A stretch of DNA of 64,000 bases from Lysobacterales bacterium (GTDB lineage Bacteria > Pseudomonadota > Gammaproteobacteria > Xanthomonadales > Rhodanobacteraceae), in assembly GCA_017305135.1 (NCBI GenBank), contig JAFKNA010000012.1, forward strand, positions 1-64,000, read 5' to 3'. A model generated the notes under the pieces. That model was not told the DNA's origin and did not search any database. It saw nothing but the letters and a program-made list of their open reading frames with translations. Each line of letters opens with the position of its first letter. Within the stretch, counting starts at the first letter, position 1. Made by a program: the position numbers and the translations under genes. This document shows positions 1 through 10,635 of the stretch, in pieces.

Positions 1-235
1 ACGCCGATACCGAGCGGACCACTCTCCTACACGGGTGCACACGTGCACACCACTGCGACGTCGGTCTCCACTCTCCGCGCGCCCTCAATCATGCATCCTG
101 TTTGCTCCGCGACAGCGCGCCGGCGAAGACGGGGGGACGTCTCCTACAACATTCCAACGATGTCGCTGTGCTCAGGTTCCGCGGCGCTGCGGGCGTGCAA
201 CGTCCCGGTTCGGGGCTGCGCCCCGGCGGCTTCGC

Positions 236-241
236 TACAAT
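236..241 (+). promoter_or_regulatory. Candidate -10 box of the DUF2461 gene
   Basis: The hexamer TACAAT lies 26 bases before the ATG at 267. No convincing -35 hexamer is visible at the usual distance, so only the -10 element is proposed. Upstream, bases 1-235 hold no gene I can support. Confidence 0.35.
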
Positions 242-266
242 CGGCTTCCGTTCCGGAATGCTGCCC

Positions 267-953
267 ATGGCTGATCCGTACTTCTCGCCGGCCACTTTCC
301 GGTTCCTCGCCGACCTCGCCGCCAACAACAACCGCACCTGGTTCGCCGCCAACCGGGCGCGCTACGAGGATGTCCTGCGCCAGCCGTTCCTGCGCCTGGT
401 CGGCGACATGCAGCAGCCGCTGGCGAGGATCAGCGAACATTTCCTGGCCGACCCGCGGCCGCAGGGTGGGTCGCTGTTCCGCATCCATCGTGACACCCGC
501 TACGCGCACGACAAGTCGCCCTACAAGACCTGGGGCGCGGCTCGCTTCATGCACCGGCGCCGGCGCGAGATCCAGGCGCCGGCGTTCTACCTCCACGTCC
601 AGCCCGGCGCCAGCTTCGTCGGTGCGGGGCTCTGGCACCCCGAATCCGCCACGCTGAAGAACATCCGCGGCTTCCTCGCCGACAACCCTGCGGCGTGGAA
701 GAAGGCAACCCGCGGCAAGGCCTTCCGCGAGCGCTTCGAGTTCTGGGGCGAATCCCTGAAGCGCCCGCCGCACGGCTTCGATCCGCAGCACGAGCTGATC
801 GACGATCTCAAACGCAAGGATTTCGCCGCCGGACGGAGCTTTGCAGACAGCCTCGCCTGTTCGGCCGAGCTGCTGCCGTTCGCCGTGGAGCATTACCGGC
901 GCCTCGCGCCGATGGTCGACTACCTCTGCGCCGCCGTGGAGCTCGAGTTCTGA
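267..953 (+). CDS. DUF2461 domain protein (TIGR02453-like)
   Basis: A 228-residue soluble protein of the DUF2461 family, whose function is unknown. The N-terminus has the family pattern FLADLAANNNRTWF, followed by RIHRDTRYAHDKSPYKTW around residues 70-90, the most conserved block of the family. No signal peptide or membrane segment is visible. The ATG at 267 is preferred over the one at 258 because a GGAA purine stretch lies about 8 bases upstream; the earlier start would add only three residues. The length is normal for the family and the frame is intact. The next gene begins 13 bases downstream on the same strand, so the two may be cotranscribed. The family call is firm; the biological role is not known. 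Confidence 0.85.
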   Translation: MADPYFSPATFRFLADLAANNNRTWFAANRARYEDVLRQPFLRLVGDMQQPLARISEHFLADPRPQGGSLFRIHRDTRYAHDKSPYKTWGAARFMHRRRREIQAPAFYLHVQPGASFVGAGLWHPESATLKNIRGFLADNPAAWKKATRGKAFRERFEFWGESLKRPPHGFDPQHELIDDLKRKDFAAGRSFADSLACSAELLPFAVEHYRRLAPMVDYLCAAVELEF

Positions 954-966
954 AGGCGACCGGGTG

Positions 967-3318
967 ATGTCCGCTGCCGTCCTCCGTTTCCGCGGCTTCC
1001 AGCTCGACGCCGCCACGCGCGAGCTCACGCGCGCGGGCGAGACGGTGCCGCTGCCGCCCAAGGTGTTCGACTGCATCGTCTACCTCGCCCAGCATCGCGA
1101 CCGCGCGATCGGCCGCGACGAGCTGATCGCCGCGGTCTGGGGCAAGGCCGACGTCAGCGACGGCGTGCTCGGCCAGACCATCCTGCTGGCCCGCCGCGCG
1201 CTCGAGGACACTGGCAAGGAGCAGCAGGTCATCCGCACCGTGCTGCGCTTCGGCTACCACTGGGTGGCGGCCATCGAGGAAACCTCCGCGGAGGCGCCCG
1301 CCACAGCATCGCCGCCGCCGGTCGAATCCACCGCCCCGCCAACGCAGCCGCGCCGACCCGGCCCGCGCGTCCGGCAGTGGCAACGCGCATCGCTGCTCGC
1401 CGTTGCGGTCCTGCTCGCCGCCCTGCTCGTCGTCGCCGGCCTCCTCCATGCGGGACGGCGTGCGCCCGCGGATCGGGGCGGCGCGGCCACGGCCATGCTG
1501 GTGCTGCCGGTCGAGGTGGTCGGCGACGACGCCGCGGCATGGATCCGGCTCGGCGTCATGGACCTCATCGCGGCGCGGCTGCGCGCGAGTGGCCGGCCGG
1601 TGGTACCCAGCGACAACGTGGTGGCCCTCGTCCGCGCCTACCGGGCCGCCGCCAGCGATGCCGGCGAGCTCTCGCAGCTTGCCGCCGCCGCCAACGCCGG
1701 CGTGGTGGTTGCGGCGACGGCGGAACACCACCCGGGCGGCTGGCGCGTCCACCTGCGCAGCCTTGCCGGCCGCGCGCCCGCCGTGCAGGCCAGTGCGGAA
1801 GCCGACGACGTGCTCGACGCCGCCCGCGCTGCCGCCGACCGCCTCGCCACCGCGCTCGGCCATCCCACCGCAAGCCCGCCGCCGGAGGCGGCGACCACGC
1901 TCGCCGGGGACGAGCTCGTGCAGCGCGTCGAAGCGGCGTTGCTCGAAGATCGTACCGGGGACGCGATCCGCATCCTCGAGCAGGCTCCGCCCGCCGAGCG
2001 CGCCTCGCCCGCCCTGCGCTTCCAGCGGGGTCGCGCCGATTTCATGGCCGGCCGCTTCGAGGAGGCCGCCACCGCCTTCGGCGAAGTGATCGGCGGCGTC
2101 CCGCCCGAGGTCGACCCGATTCTGCGTGCGCGCGCGTTGAACGGGCTGGCGGGGATCGCGATCCAGCACGGCCGACCCCGCGAGGCCCTGCCCCTGCTCG
2201 ACCGCGCGCTGGTGCTGCTGGATGGCAGCAACGCCCTGTCGGCGCTCGGCAGCGTGTACAACAATCGTGCCGCCAGCCACGCCCAGCTGCGCGACTTCGC
2301 GGCCGCCCGTGCCGACCTCGCGCAGGCCCGCATCGCCGTCGCCAGCGCCGGCGACATGCTCGGCCTTGCCATCATCGACTCCAACGCCGGGGCCGCGGCG
2401 CAGAATCGCGACCTGCTGGCCGAAGCGGAACCGATCCTCGCCGGGGCCGCGGAGCGCTTTGCCACCTTTCGCGCCTGGTCGGCGGAGCTGAACGCCCGCA
2501 ACAACCTGGCGCTGGTGCGGCTGGACATGCTGGATCCGGCCGCCGCGCTGGCCCTCGAACCCCGCCTGCGCGAACTGGCGCGGCTGGTGCCCGATCCGGA
2601 GCGGCGCCGCGCGACGGCCCTGGTGCGGGTCCGGATCCTCGATGCCAACGGCCGGCTGCGCGAGGCCGATGATCTCCTCGCCAGCCTGCGCCAGGAAGCG
2701 GATGCTGCCGGCGACGCGGAAGTAGCCGCCCGCGCCGCGGCCCTCTCCGCCTGGCGGCGGCTTGCCGCCGGCGACGCCGGCGGTGCCGAACGCGAGGCGC
2801 TGGCCGCGCTGGCCGCGCAGCCGCGGCTCCAGGACGCGCGGGAAACCGGTCGGACCTGGCTGGCGCTGGTGCGGGCGCGACTCGCCACCGGTAACGTGGA
2901 AGGTGCCGCGACCGCGATCGGGGGCGCCAGGGCGTGGGCGCTCGCCGACGGCTCGCCGGTGGCGCAGCTCCATGTGGGGCTTGCGACTGTGGCGGCCGGG
3001 CACGTCGCGCCGCCTTCGCCACGCGACGCGCTCGAGGAGCTCCTGCACCGCGCCGAGGCGGGCCGGGTGCCCGTCGACATACTCGAAGCGGCCAAGGCCT
3101 ACGCCGGATGGTTGATGGCTACGGGCGATTACGAGCGTGCCAGCGTGGCCGCCGAAGCCGTTGCCGCCTGGTCGGGCCGCGACTACGGGGCGGCCCTGCT
3201 GCAGTTGCGCGTGTTCCATGCCCTGCGCAGTCCGCGCCCCTGGGAGAATGCCTTGCAGCGCGTACGTGACCTCGCGGGTGAACGGCCGGTCCCGCCCGAA
3301 CTCGCCGGCCGCCCCTGA
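967..3318 (+). CDS. Membrane-anchored winged-helix regulator with C-terminal TPR region (CadC-like architecture)
   Basis: A 783-residue protein in three parts. Residues 5-105 form an OmpR/PhoB-type winged-helix DNA-binding domain (PPKVFDCIVYLAQHRDR, then the recognition region and the wing RTVLRFGYHWVA). Residues 110-138 are a Pro/Ala-rich linker. Residues 140-161 are a single hydrophobic membrane helix. The rest is Ala/Arg-rich helical sequence with tetratricopeptide-like repeats, probably periplasmic. This is the CadC/ToxR-like layout, in which a membrane protein senses outside the inner membrane and binds DNA directly. The ATG at 967 is used; a GTG at 964 is adjacent. The signal and target genes cannot be read from sequence. 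The secreted duplicated protein 146 bases downstream is a plausible but unproven target. Confidence 0.8.
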   Translation: MSAAVLRFRGFQLDAATRELTRAGETVPLPPKVFDCIVYLAQHRDRAIGRDELIAAVWGKADVSDGVLGQTILLARRALEDTGKEQQVIRTVLRFGYHWVAAIEETSAEAPATASPPPVESTAPPTQPRRPGPRVRQWQRASLLAVAVLLAALLVVAGLLHAGRRAPADRGGAATAMLVLPVEVVGDDAAAWIRLGVMDLIAARLRASGRPVVPSDNVVALVRAYRAAASDAGELSQLAAAANAGVVVAATAEHHPGGWRVHLRSLAGRAPAVQASAEADDVLDAARAAADRLATALGHPTASPPPEAATTLAGDELVQRVEAALLEDRTGDAIRILEQAPPAERASPALRFQRGRADFMAGRFEEAATAFGEVIGGVPPEVDPILRARALNGLAGIAIQHGRPREALPLLDRALVLLDGSNALSALGSVYNNRAASHAQLRDFAAARADLAQARIAVASAGDMLGLAIIDSNAGAAAQNRDLLAEAEPILAGAAERFATFRAWSAELNARNNLALVRLDMLDPAAALALEPRLRELARLVPDPERRRATALVRVRILDANGRLREADDLLASLRQEADAAGDAEVAARAAALSAWRRLAAGDAGGAEREALAALAAQPRLQDARETGRTWLALVRARLATGNVEGAATAIGGARAWALADGSPVAQLHVGLATVAAGHVAPPSPRDALEELLHRAEAGRVPVDILEAAKAYAGWLMATGDYERASVAAEAVAAWSGRDYGAALLQLRVFHALRSPRPWENALQRVRDLAGERPVPPELAGRP

Positions 3319-3464
3319 AAACGAGCCTCGATTCAGGCATTTGCGTGCGAATTGATGGAAACCTGACGCGCCCGTGACGAACTGCCGATGCGCCGGCGCG
3401 GCCGGGAGCCCACGCTCGGAGGCGCCGTGACCGCGCGGCCGCCGTCCCGTTACCGGAGCCTCCG

Positions 3465-4757
3465 ATGCCGAAATCCGTCCTCTACCCCGCCCTGCTCGCC
3501 GGCACACTCCTGGCCGCCTCCGCCCTGGCGGCGGCATCCCCGTCCGGTGAAGGAGGCGCGCTGCCCGGCCCGCAACCGATCGCCACCGGCCTATCCGGCG
3601 GGATGCTCACCGACTACGACGACCTCGCCGAAGGCTTCAAGGGGACGGAGCTCCACCACAACGGAGTCACCTATCGCGAAGTGAACGGGATCGGCGGCGT
3701 GTTCCCGGACGGCGACACCTTCACCCCGGACGACGTAGGCGACGAGCTGATCATCGAGGACGCCGGCTACCTCTTCGATGATTTCCCCGATTTCGGCAGC
3801 ACGCCCAACGTGCTCACCTTCGGTACCACCTTCATGCCCGGCCCCAACCTCTCCCTCGGCGCCCTGGTGCAGGTGACGCTGGCGCTCGACACTCCGGCGA
3901 CGGCGGCAAGCTTCGAGGCGATCTATTACGAGAACGGCCCCTGGGGCGGCATCCAGCTGCATCTCGACGCCTACCGGAACGGCGTGCTGGTGGGTTCGGA
4001 CGTGGCCACCCTGAGCGACCTTGGCGATCGCGACAACCTGACGACGCGCACCTTCTCGGTGGGCGGCGCCACCTTCGACACGCTGCATTTCCACGCCACC
4101 TATGACGGCCAGCCGTCGGCGCCGCGGGTGATGATCGACAACCTGCGCGTGACGCCGGAAGACGCCCTCTTCGCCGACGGCTTCGACGGCGCCGCCCCGC
4201 TGCTGGCCGACTACGACGACCTCACCGAGGGCTTCAAGGGCCAGTCCATGCACTACCAGGGCGCCACCTACCGCGACGTCAACGGCATCGGCGGCGTGTT
4301 TCCCGACGGCGACACCTTCACCCCGGACGACGTCGGCGACGAGCTGGTCATCGAGGACGCCGGCTACCTCTTCAACGACTTCCCCGATTTCGGCAGCACG
4401 CCCAACGTGCTCACCTTCGGCACCACCTTCATGCCCGGGCCGAACCTCTCCCTGGGCGCCCTCGTGCAGGTGACGCTGGACCTCGATGCGCCGGCCAGCG
4501 CCGCCAGCTTCGAGGCAATCTATTACGAGAACGGCCCCTGGGGCGGCATCCAGCTCCACCTCGACGCGCTCGACGGCGGCACCGTGGTGGCCAGCGACGT
4601 GGTCACCCTGAGCGACCTCGGCGACCGCGACAACCTGACCACCCGCACCTTCTCCGTGAAGGCCGCGCGCTTCGACTCGCTGCATTTCTATGCCACCTAC
4701 GACGGCCAGCCATCCGCCCCGCGGGTGATGATCGACAACCTCATGCTGACGCCGTGA
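3465..4757 (+). CDS. Secreted protein of two near-identical tandem beta-rich domains
   Basis: A 430-residue protein that I cannot assign to a named family. Residues 1-24 are a clear Sec signal peptide (MPKSVLYPALLAGTLLAASA...ALAAA). It is followed by two copies of a unit of about 185 residues, roughly 48-230 and 247-430. Both copies carry YDDL.EGFKG, VNGIGGVFPDGDTFTPDD, EAIYYENGPWGGIQLHLDA and PRVMIDNL, with most positions identical. The composition (acidic, Gly/Thr-rich, alternating hydrophobics) suggests a secreted beta-sandwich, perhaps ligand binding. Between the copies is DALFADGFDG, which resembles the C-terminal end of the carboxypeptidase at 46319-48529. This suggests that a second copy was appended after an ancestral C-terminus. 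A strong terminator follows. Function unknown. Confidence 0.8.
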   Translation: MPKSVLYPALLAGTLLAASALAAASPSGEGGALPGPQPIATGLSGGMLTDYDDLAEGFKGTELHHNGVTYREVNGIGGVFPDGDTFTPDDVGDELIIEDAGYLFDDFPDFGSTPNVLTFGTTFMPGPNLSLGALVQVTLALDTPATAASFEAIYYENGPWGGIQLHLDAYRNGVLVGSDVATLSDLGDRDNLTTRTFSVGGATFDTLHFHATYDGQPSAPRVMIDNLRVTPEDALFADGFDGAAPLLADYDDLTEGFKGQSMHYQGATYRDVNGIGGVFPDGDTFTPDDVGDELVIEDAGYLFNDFPDFGSTPNVLTFGTTFMPGPNLSLGALVQVTLDLDAPASAASFEAIYYENGPWGGIQLHLDALDGGTVVASDVVTLSDLGDRDNLTTRTFSVKAARFDSLHFYATYDGQPSAPRVMIDNLMLTP

Positions 4758-4838
4758 CCGCGTTGAGCGGCGCTTGAAAGCTGCCCGGCGCCAGAACGGC
4801 CCGGGCAGCGTGGGGTCGCGAATTGCGGCTCCCGTAAA

Positions 4839-4866
4839 GGCCGGGCTCCTGCCCGGCCGCTTTTTT
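4839..4866 (+). terminator. Rho-independent terminator after the duplicated secreted protein
   Basis: A perfect 8-bp stem, GGCCGGGC (4839-4846) with GCCCGGCC (4851-4858) around the loop TCCT, is followed by GC and six T. It lies 82 bases after the stop at 4757. Its design is very close to the terminator at 55938-55966. Confidence 0.85.
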
Positions 4867-4983
4867 CGTTGCACGGCTACAAAAGCGCCGAGCTGGGGCT
4901 CCACATTCCCAGGCAGCGGCCCGGCTCCGGCGGGAGCGTGCCGAAGCGGGCATCAGCGCGTCTACGTGGCGGCTCCGGCCTGC

Positions 4984-5172
4984 TCAGGAATCGGACTTGT
5001 GCTCCGGCTTGCCCTTGCGCGGGGTGGACGCCATCTTCTTGAGTTCCTTCTCGTCCATGGATTCGTACATGGACTTCGAAGCGCCCTTGAGGGCGCTCTT
5101 CTTGGTGTCGCCGCGCTTGGCGGAAAGGGCCGCGCCGGCGGCTTTCTGCTGGGCCTTGGACTTGGCAGGCAT
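4984..5172 (-). CDS. DUF3008 family small basic protein
   Basis: A 62-residue Lys-rich protein starting MPAKSKAQQKAAGAALSAKR and ending KGKPEHKSDS, matching the short DUF3008 family over its full length. Members are small, highly charged, conserved proteins of unknown function, often compared with stress-associated small basic proteins. There is no signal peptide or membrane segment. On the minus strand a purine-rich AGGAG-like stretch lies upstream of the ATG at 5172. The gene is monocistronic and converges with the secreted repeat protein. Confidence 0.8.
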   Translation of the reverse strand: MPAKSKAQQKAAGAALSAKRGDTKKSALKGASKSMYESMDEKELKKMASTPRKGKPEHKSDS

Positions 5173-5584
5173 GGTGCGCTCCTGAAGCTGGCGGGAAGAT
5201 CCTGCTTACGCCACCCGGACTGTACCCATGCCAACGCCGCCACTCAGACGCCCCCATGGTGGCCGCGCGCCTTGTCGAGTGCAGCCCGGCCGCAAGACGC
5301 GCCTCGGCTGCGGCGAGCACCGCCTGCCCGCCGTGACCATGGAAACACGCTTGCGCGGAAATCCCCGGGAGCGGCCGAGCCCCAGCTCGGCCAGTGGATG
5401 GCGTGAGGCAACCAGGCTGGTTCCAGTGTCCGCAGGCGATCACCCGCCGTTCGCCTGCGAACAGACCGGCTGGGGCAAGCCGTGTGGCGAGGCGCAGGCG
5501 CGGCTCGGCCTCGAACCCGCGACACTCACCATCTGCATGATTTGCAAGACATTGGATCCCAGCGGCCTGCTTCTTGGGCACTCT
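5173..5584. other. Gene-free spacer with one palindromic repeat
   Basis: This stretch separates the DUF3008 gene from the exporter locus. Open frames here have no plausible composition or start. It contains the perfect palindrome GGCCGAGCcccaGCTCGGCC at 5373-5392, a member of the GCCGAGC repeat family also seen at 52004-52021 and 57955-57974. The right end runs into the sigma-54 promoter. Activator-binding sites for the response regulator would be expected between about 5430 and 5530, but no clear inverted repeat could be assigned. Confidence 0.5.
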
Positions 5585-5600
5585 TGGCACGCTCCCTGCT
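5585..5600 (+). promoter_or_regulatory. Candidate sigma-54 (RpoN) promoter of the exporter operon
   Basis: The sequence TGGCACGCTCCCTGCT matches the sigma-54 consensus TGGCACG-N4-TTGCW with one mismatch. The invariant GG (5586-5587) and GC (5598-5599) are separated by exactly 10 bases. The expected start of transcription is near 5611, two bases before the ATG of the adaptor at 5613, so the transcript would be almost leaderless. The nearby sigma-54-dependent regulator at 34331-35725 supports the assignment. Based on sequence match only. Confidence 0.6.
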
Positions 5601-5612
5601 AATGAAGCTGGC

Positions 5613-6866
5613 ATGGACATCGCCCGCCCCGAACTCAAACTCAGGAAACGCCGCCGCCGGCTGATCTTCGGCGCCGTCGCCGCGCTGCTGGTCGGCGCCG
5701 CCGGCATCGGCCTCGCCCGCCTCGGTCCCGCCCTGCCGTCCGTCGAACGCAGCAGCGTGCTGGTCGACACCGTCAAGCGCGGCGAACTGCTGCGCGAGGT
5801 GCGCGGCCCCGGCACCCTGGTGCCCAGAGAGATCCGCTGGATTGCCGCCGAGACCGCCGCGCGCGTGGAGCGCATCGTCGCCAAGCCCGGCGCCGCCGTG
5901 CAGGCGGACACGATCATCCTCGAACTCAGCAACCCGGAGCTCGAAGATCAGCTCCTTGCCGCCAGGAGCGCCGTCACCGCGGCCGAATCCGACCTCGCCG
6001 CCAAGCGCACCGAGCTCGCCTCGCGCCTGCTCGACGAGAAGTCCGCGCTGGCCGCGGCGAACGCCGACTACACGATCGCCAGCATGCAGGCCGAAGCCGA
6101 GGCGCCGCTGGCCGACAAGGGCATCATCCCGCGCGTGCAGTACAGGAAAACGCAGATTTCCGCCGAGCAGCTGAAATCGCGCGTGGGCATCGAGCAGCAG
6201 CGCGTGGCCGGCTTCCAGGCCAACATCGCCGCCCAGCTCGCCGCCGAAAAGGCGCGCCTGGACCAGCTCGCCAACACGCGCGAGCTGCGCCAGCGCCAGG
6301 TCGACGCGTTGAAGGTGCGCGCGGGCATCGCCGGCGTGCTGCAGCAGGTTCCCGTCGAGGAGGGCCAGCAGGTCGCCGCCGGCGCCAACCTCGCCCGCGT
6401 CGCCCGGCCCGGCGACCTGATGGCCGAGCTGCGCATCGCCGAGACCCAGGCCAAGGACGTGAGCCTCGGCCAGGCGACGCGCATCGACACCCGCAACGGC
6501 ATCGTCGAAGGCCGCGTGCTGCGCGTGGACCCGGCGGTGCAGAACGGCAGCGTGCAGGTGGACGTCGAACTCACCGGCGCGCTGCCCGCCGGCGCGCGCC
6601 CGGACCTTTCCGTGGACGGCACGATCGAACTCGAACGCCTGCCCGACGTGCTCTACACCGGCCGCCCGGCTTTCGGCCAGCCCGATTCCGAGGTGCGCCT
6701 GTTCCGCGTGGACCCCGAAAGCGGCATCGCCACCCGCGTGCCGGTGCGGCTCGGCAAGAGCTCGGTCAACCAGATCGAGATCGTGCAGGGCCTCGCCGCC
6801 GGCGAGCGGGTGATCCTCTCCGATACCAGCGCCTGGGACCAGTACGACCGCATCCGATTGAAATGA
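5613..6866 (+). CDS. Periplasmic adaptor (HlyD/MacA-type membrane fusion protein) of the ABC exporter
   Basis: A 417-residue membrane fusion protein. Residues 10-16 are very basic (KRRRR) and residues 17-36 form a single N-terminal membrane anchor. A short biotinyl-lipoyl-like half follows (GTLVPREIRWIAAETAARVE), then a long coiled-coil hairpin at about 110-230, the second lipoyl half near VRAGIAGVLQQVPVEEGQQV, and beta-barrel and membrane-proximal domains to the end. Such proteins bridge an inner-membrane ABC permease to an outer-membrane channel. No TolC-like channel is encoded here. The ATG at 5613 sits directly behind a sigma-54 promoter and lacks a normal ribosome-binding leader. The next gene, an ABC ATPase, follows after a repeat-filled spacer. 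Confidence 0.85.
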   Translation: MDIARPELKLRKRRRRLIFGAVAALLVGAAGIGLARLGPALPSVERSSVLVDTVKRGELLREVRGPGTLVPREIRWIAAETAARVERIVAKPGAAVQADTIILELSNPELEDQLLAARSAVTAAESDLAAKRTELASRLLDEKSALAAANADYTIASMQAEAEAPLADKGIIPRVQYRKTQISAEQLKSRVGIEQQRVAGFQANIAAQLAAEKARLDQLANTRELRQRQVDALKVRAGIAGVLQQVPVEEGQQVAAGANLARVARPGDLMAELRIAETQAKDVSLGQATRIDTRNGIVEGRVLRVDPAVQNGSVQVDVELTGALPAGARPDLSVDGTIELERLPDVLYTGRPAFGQPDSEVRLFRVDPESGIATRVPVRLGKSSVNQIEIVQGLAAGERVILSDTSAWDQYDRIRLK

Positions 6867-6943
6867 AAACAGCTGTACCGCCATTCCGGTGAAAGTGGGA
6901 GCCAAACGTGCGCGTCGTCCGACATCCATGTGCAAGAACAAGA

Positions 6944-7211
6944 TGGATTCCGGCATTCGCCGGAATGACGAGAAGGAACGCGGTCCCGAGCCGCGAGGCT
7001 GTCATCCCGGCGCAGGCCGGGATCCAAAGTGCTCTTCATCACCAATCGCAATGCGCAAGATCAACGGAAACCCTGAACCAGCCGTCACTCCCGCGAAAGC
7101 GGGAGTCCAGATTGCTTTTCAATGGATGCCCGCTTTCGCGGGCATGACGTCGGGAACCCTGATCGGAGGTTTCCAGGATCAGGATGGATGCCGGCATTTG
7201 CCGGAATGACG
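6944..7211. repeat. Cluster of five REP-like palindromes inside the exporter operon
   Basis: Five copies of a TGGATnCCGGC...GCCGGnATGACG palindrome lie at 6944-6970, 7001-7025, 7084-7110, 7123-7149 and 7185-7211. Copies 3 and 4 face each other and could form one larger hairpin. Single or paired relatives occur at about 8036-8060, 40701-40766 and 43554-43575. They fill the spacer between the adaptor and ATPase genes and may affect mRNA stability or expression ratio. No protein-coding gene is supported in 6867-7242. Confidence 0.8.
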
Positions 7212-7242
7212 AACCAACAACGCCCACACCGGCAGCGAGCCC

Positions 7243-7992
7243 ATGACCCACGACAACCTGATCCACCTCGACTCGATCAAGAAGGTGTTCCTGACCGACG
7301 AGGTCGAGACCCATGCCCTGGCCGACGTGCACTTCGACATCGCGCAGGGCGAGTACGTCTCGATCACCGGCCCCTCCGGCTGCGGCAAGTCCACGCTGCT
7401 GGCGATCCTCGGCCTCCTCGACACGCCGAGCGGCGGCACCTATCGCCTCAACGGCCGCGAGGTCGCGGACATCGGCGCCAGCGAGCGCGCGCACATCCGC
7501 AACAAGGAGATCGGCTTCGTCTTCCAGGCCTTCAACCTGATCGGCGACCTCACCGTGTTCGAGAACGTCGAACTGCCGCTGACCTACCGCGACGGCGTCG
7601 CCAAGGCCGAGCGCCGCGAGCGCGCCGTCCACGCGCTGGAGCGGGTCGGCATGGCGCACCGCGTCAAGCACTACCCGGCGCAGCTCTCCGGCGGCCAGCA
7701 GCAGCGCGTCGCGGTCGCCCGTGCGCTGGTCGGGCAGCCCTCGATCCTGCTGGCCGACGAGCCGACCGGCAATCTCGACTCCAAGAACGGCGAAGCCGTG
7801 ATGACCCTGCTCGACGAGCTGCACAAGGCCGGCTCGACCATCTGCATGGTCACCCACGATCCCCGCTACGCCGACTTCGCGCAGCGCAAGATCTTCATGT
7901 TCGACGGCCGCATCGTCGACGAGGAGACCATGCACCGCCTGCGCCACGAGGAAGACCAGCGCCTGATGCGGCCCGCGCGCAGCATCGCCTGA
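7243..7992 (+). CDS. ABC transporter ATP-binding protein (MacB/LolD type), canonical
   Basis: A 249-residue nucleotide-binding subunit with every catalytic motif intact. These are Walker A GPSGCGKST at 43-51, Q-loop region FVFQAFNLIGDLTVFENV, signature LSGGQQQRVAVARAL, Walker B SILLADEP, D-loop GNLDS and H-loop VTHD. It belongs to the LolD/MacB/FtsE group that powers mechanotransmission permeases. It should dimerise beneath the permeases encoded next to it, energising transport from the inner membrane or periplasm outward. The following permease starts 102 bases downstream. It contrasts with the second ATPase at the far end of the array, which has altered motifs. Confidence 0.9.
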   Translation: MTHDNLIHLDSIKKVFLTDEVETHALADVHFDIAQGEYVSITGPSGCGKSTLLAILGLLDTPSGGTYRLNGREVADIGASERAHIRNKEIGFVFQAFNLIGDLTVFENVELPLTYRDGVAKAERRERAVHALERVGMAHRVKHYPAQLSGGQQQRVAVARALVGQPSILLADEPTGNLDSKNGEAVMTLLDELHKAGSTICMVTHDPRYADFAQRKIFMFDGRIVDEETMHRLRHEEDQRLMRPARSIA

Positions 7993-8094
7993 ATTCCGTC
8001 GCCCGGTCGTTGCCAAAGGGCCGAACGGACGACGCCACGCCCGCGGAAGCGGGAATGACGAATTCTCCACAGACTCCTTCCAGGAGGCACGCCG

Positions 8095-10548
<2,454 letters not shown>

Positions 10549-10635
10549 TACGCATCCGCCGTGAACAGCGGAAAGGAAAGCAGGGCATTCGCCGTCTCGG
10601 ACGCATTCAAGAGCATACGCACTGGACCACACTCC

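Noticed and set aside
35-48. Palindrome GTGCACACGTGCAC near the left edge
   Set aside because: It is symmetrical, but no promoter or gene is placed so that it could act as an operator. It may be chance.
6944-7211. CRISPR-like array
   Set aside because: The repeats are palindromic, unevenly spaced and inverted relative to each other, without uniform spacers or cas genes, so they are REP-type elements.
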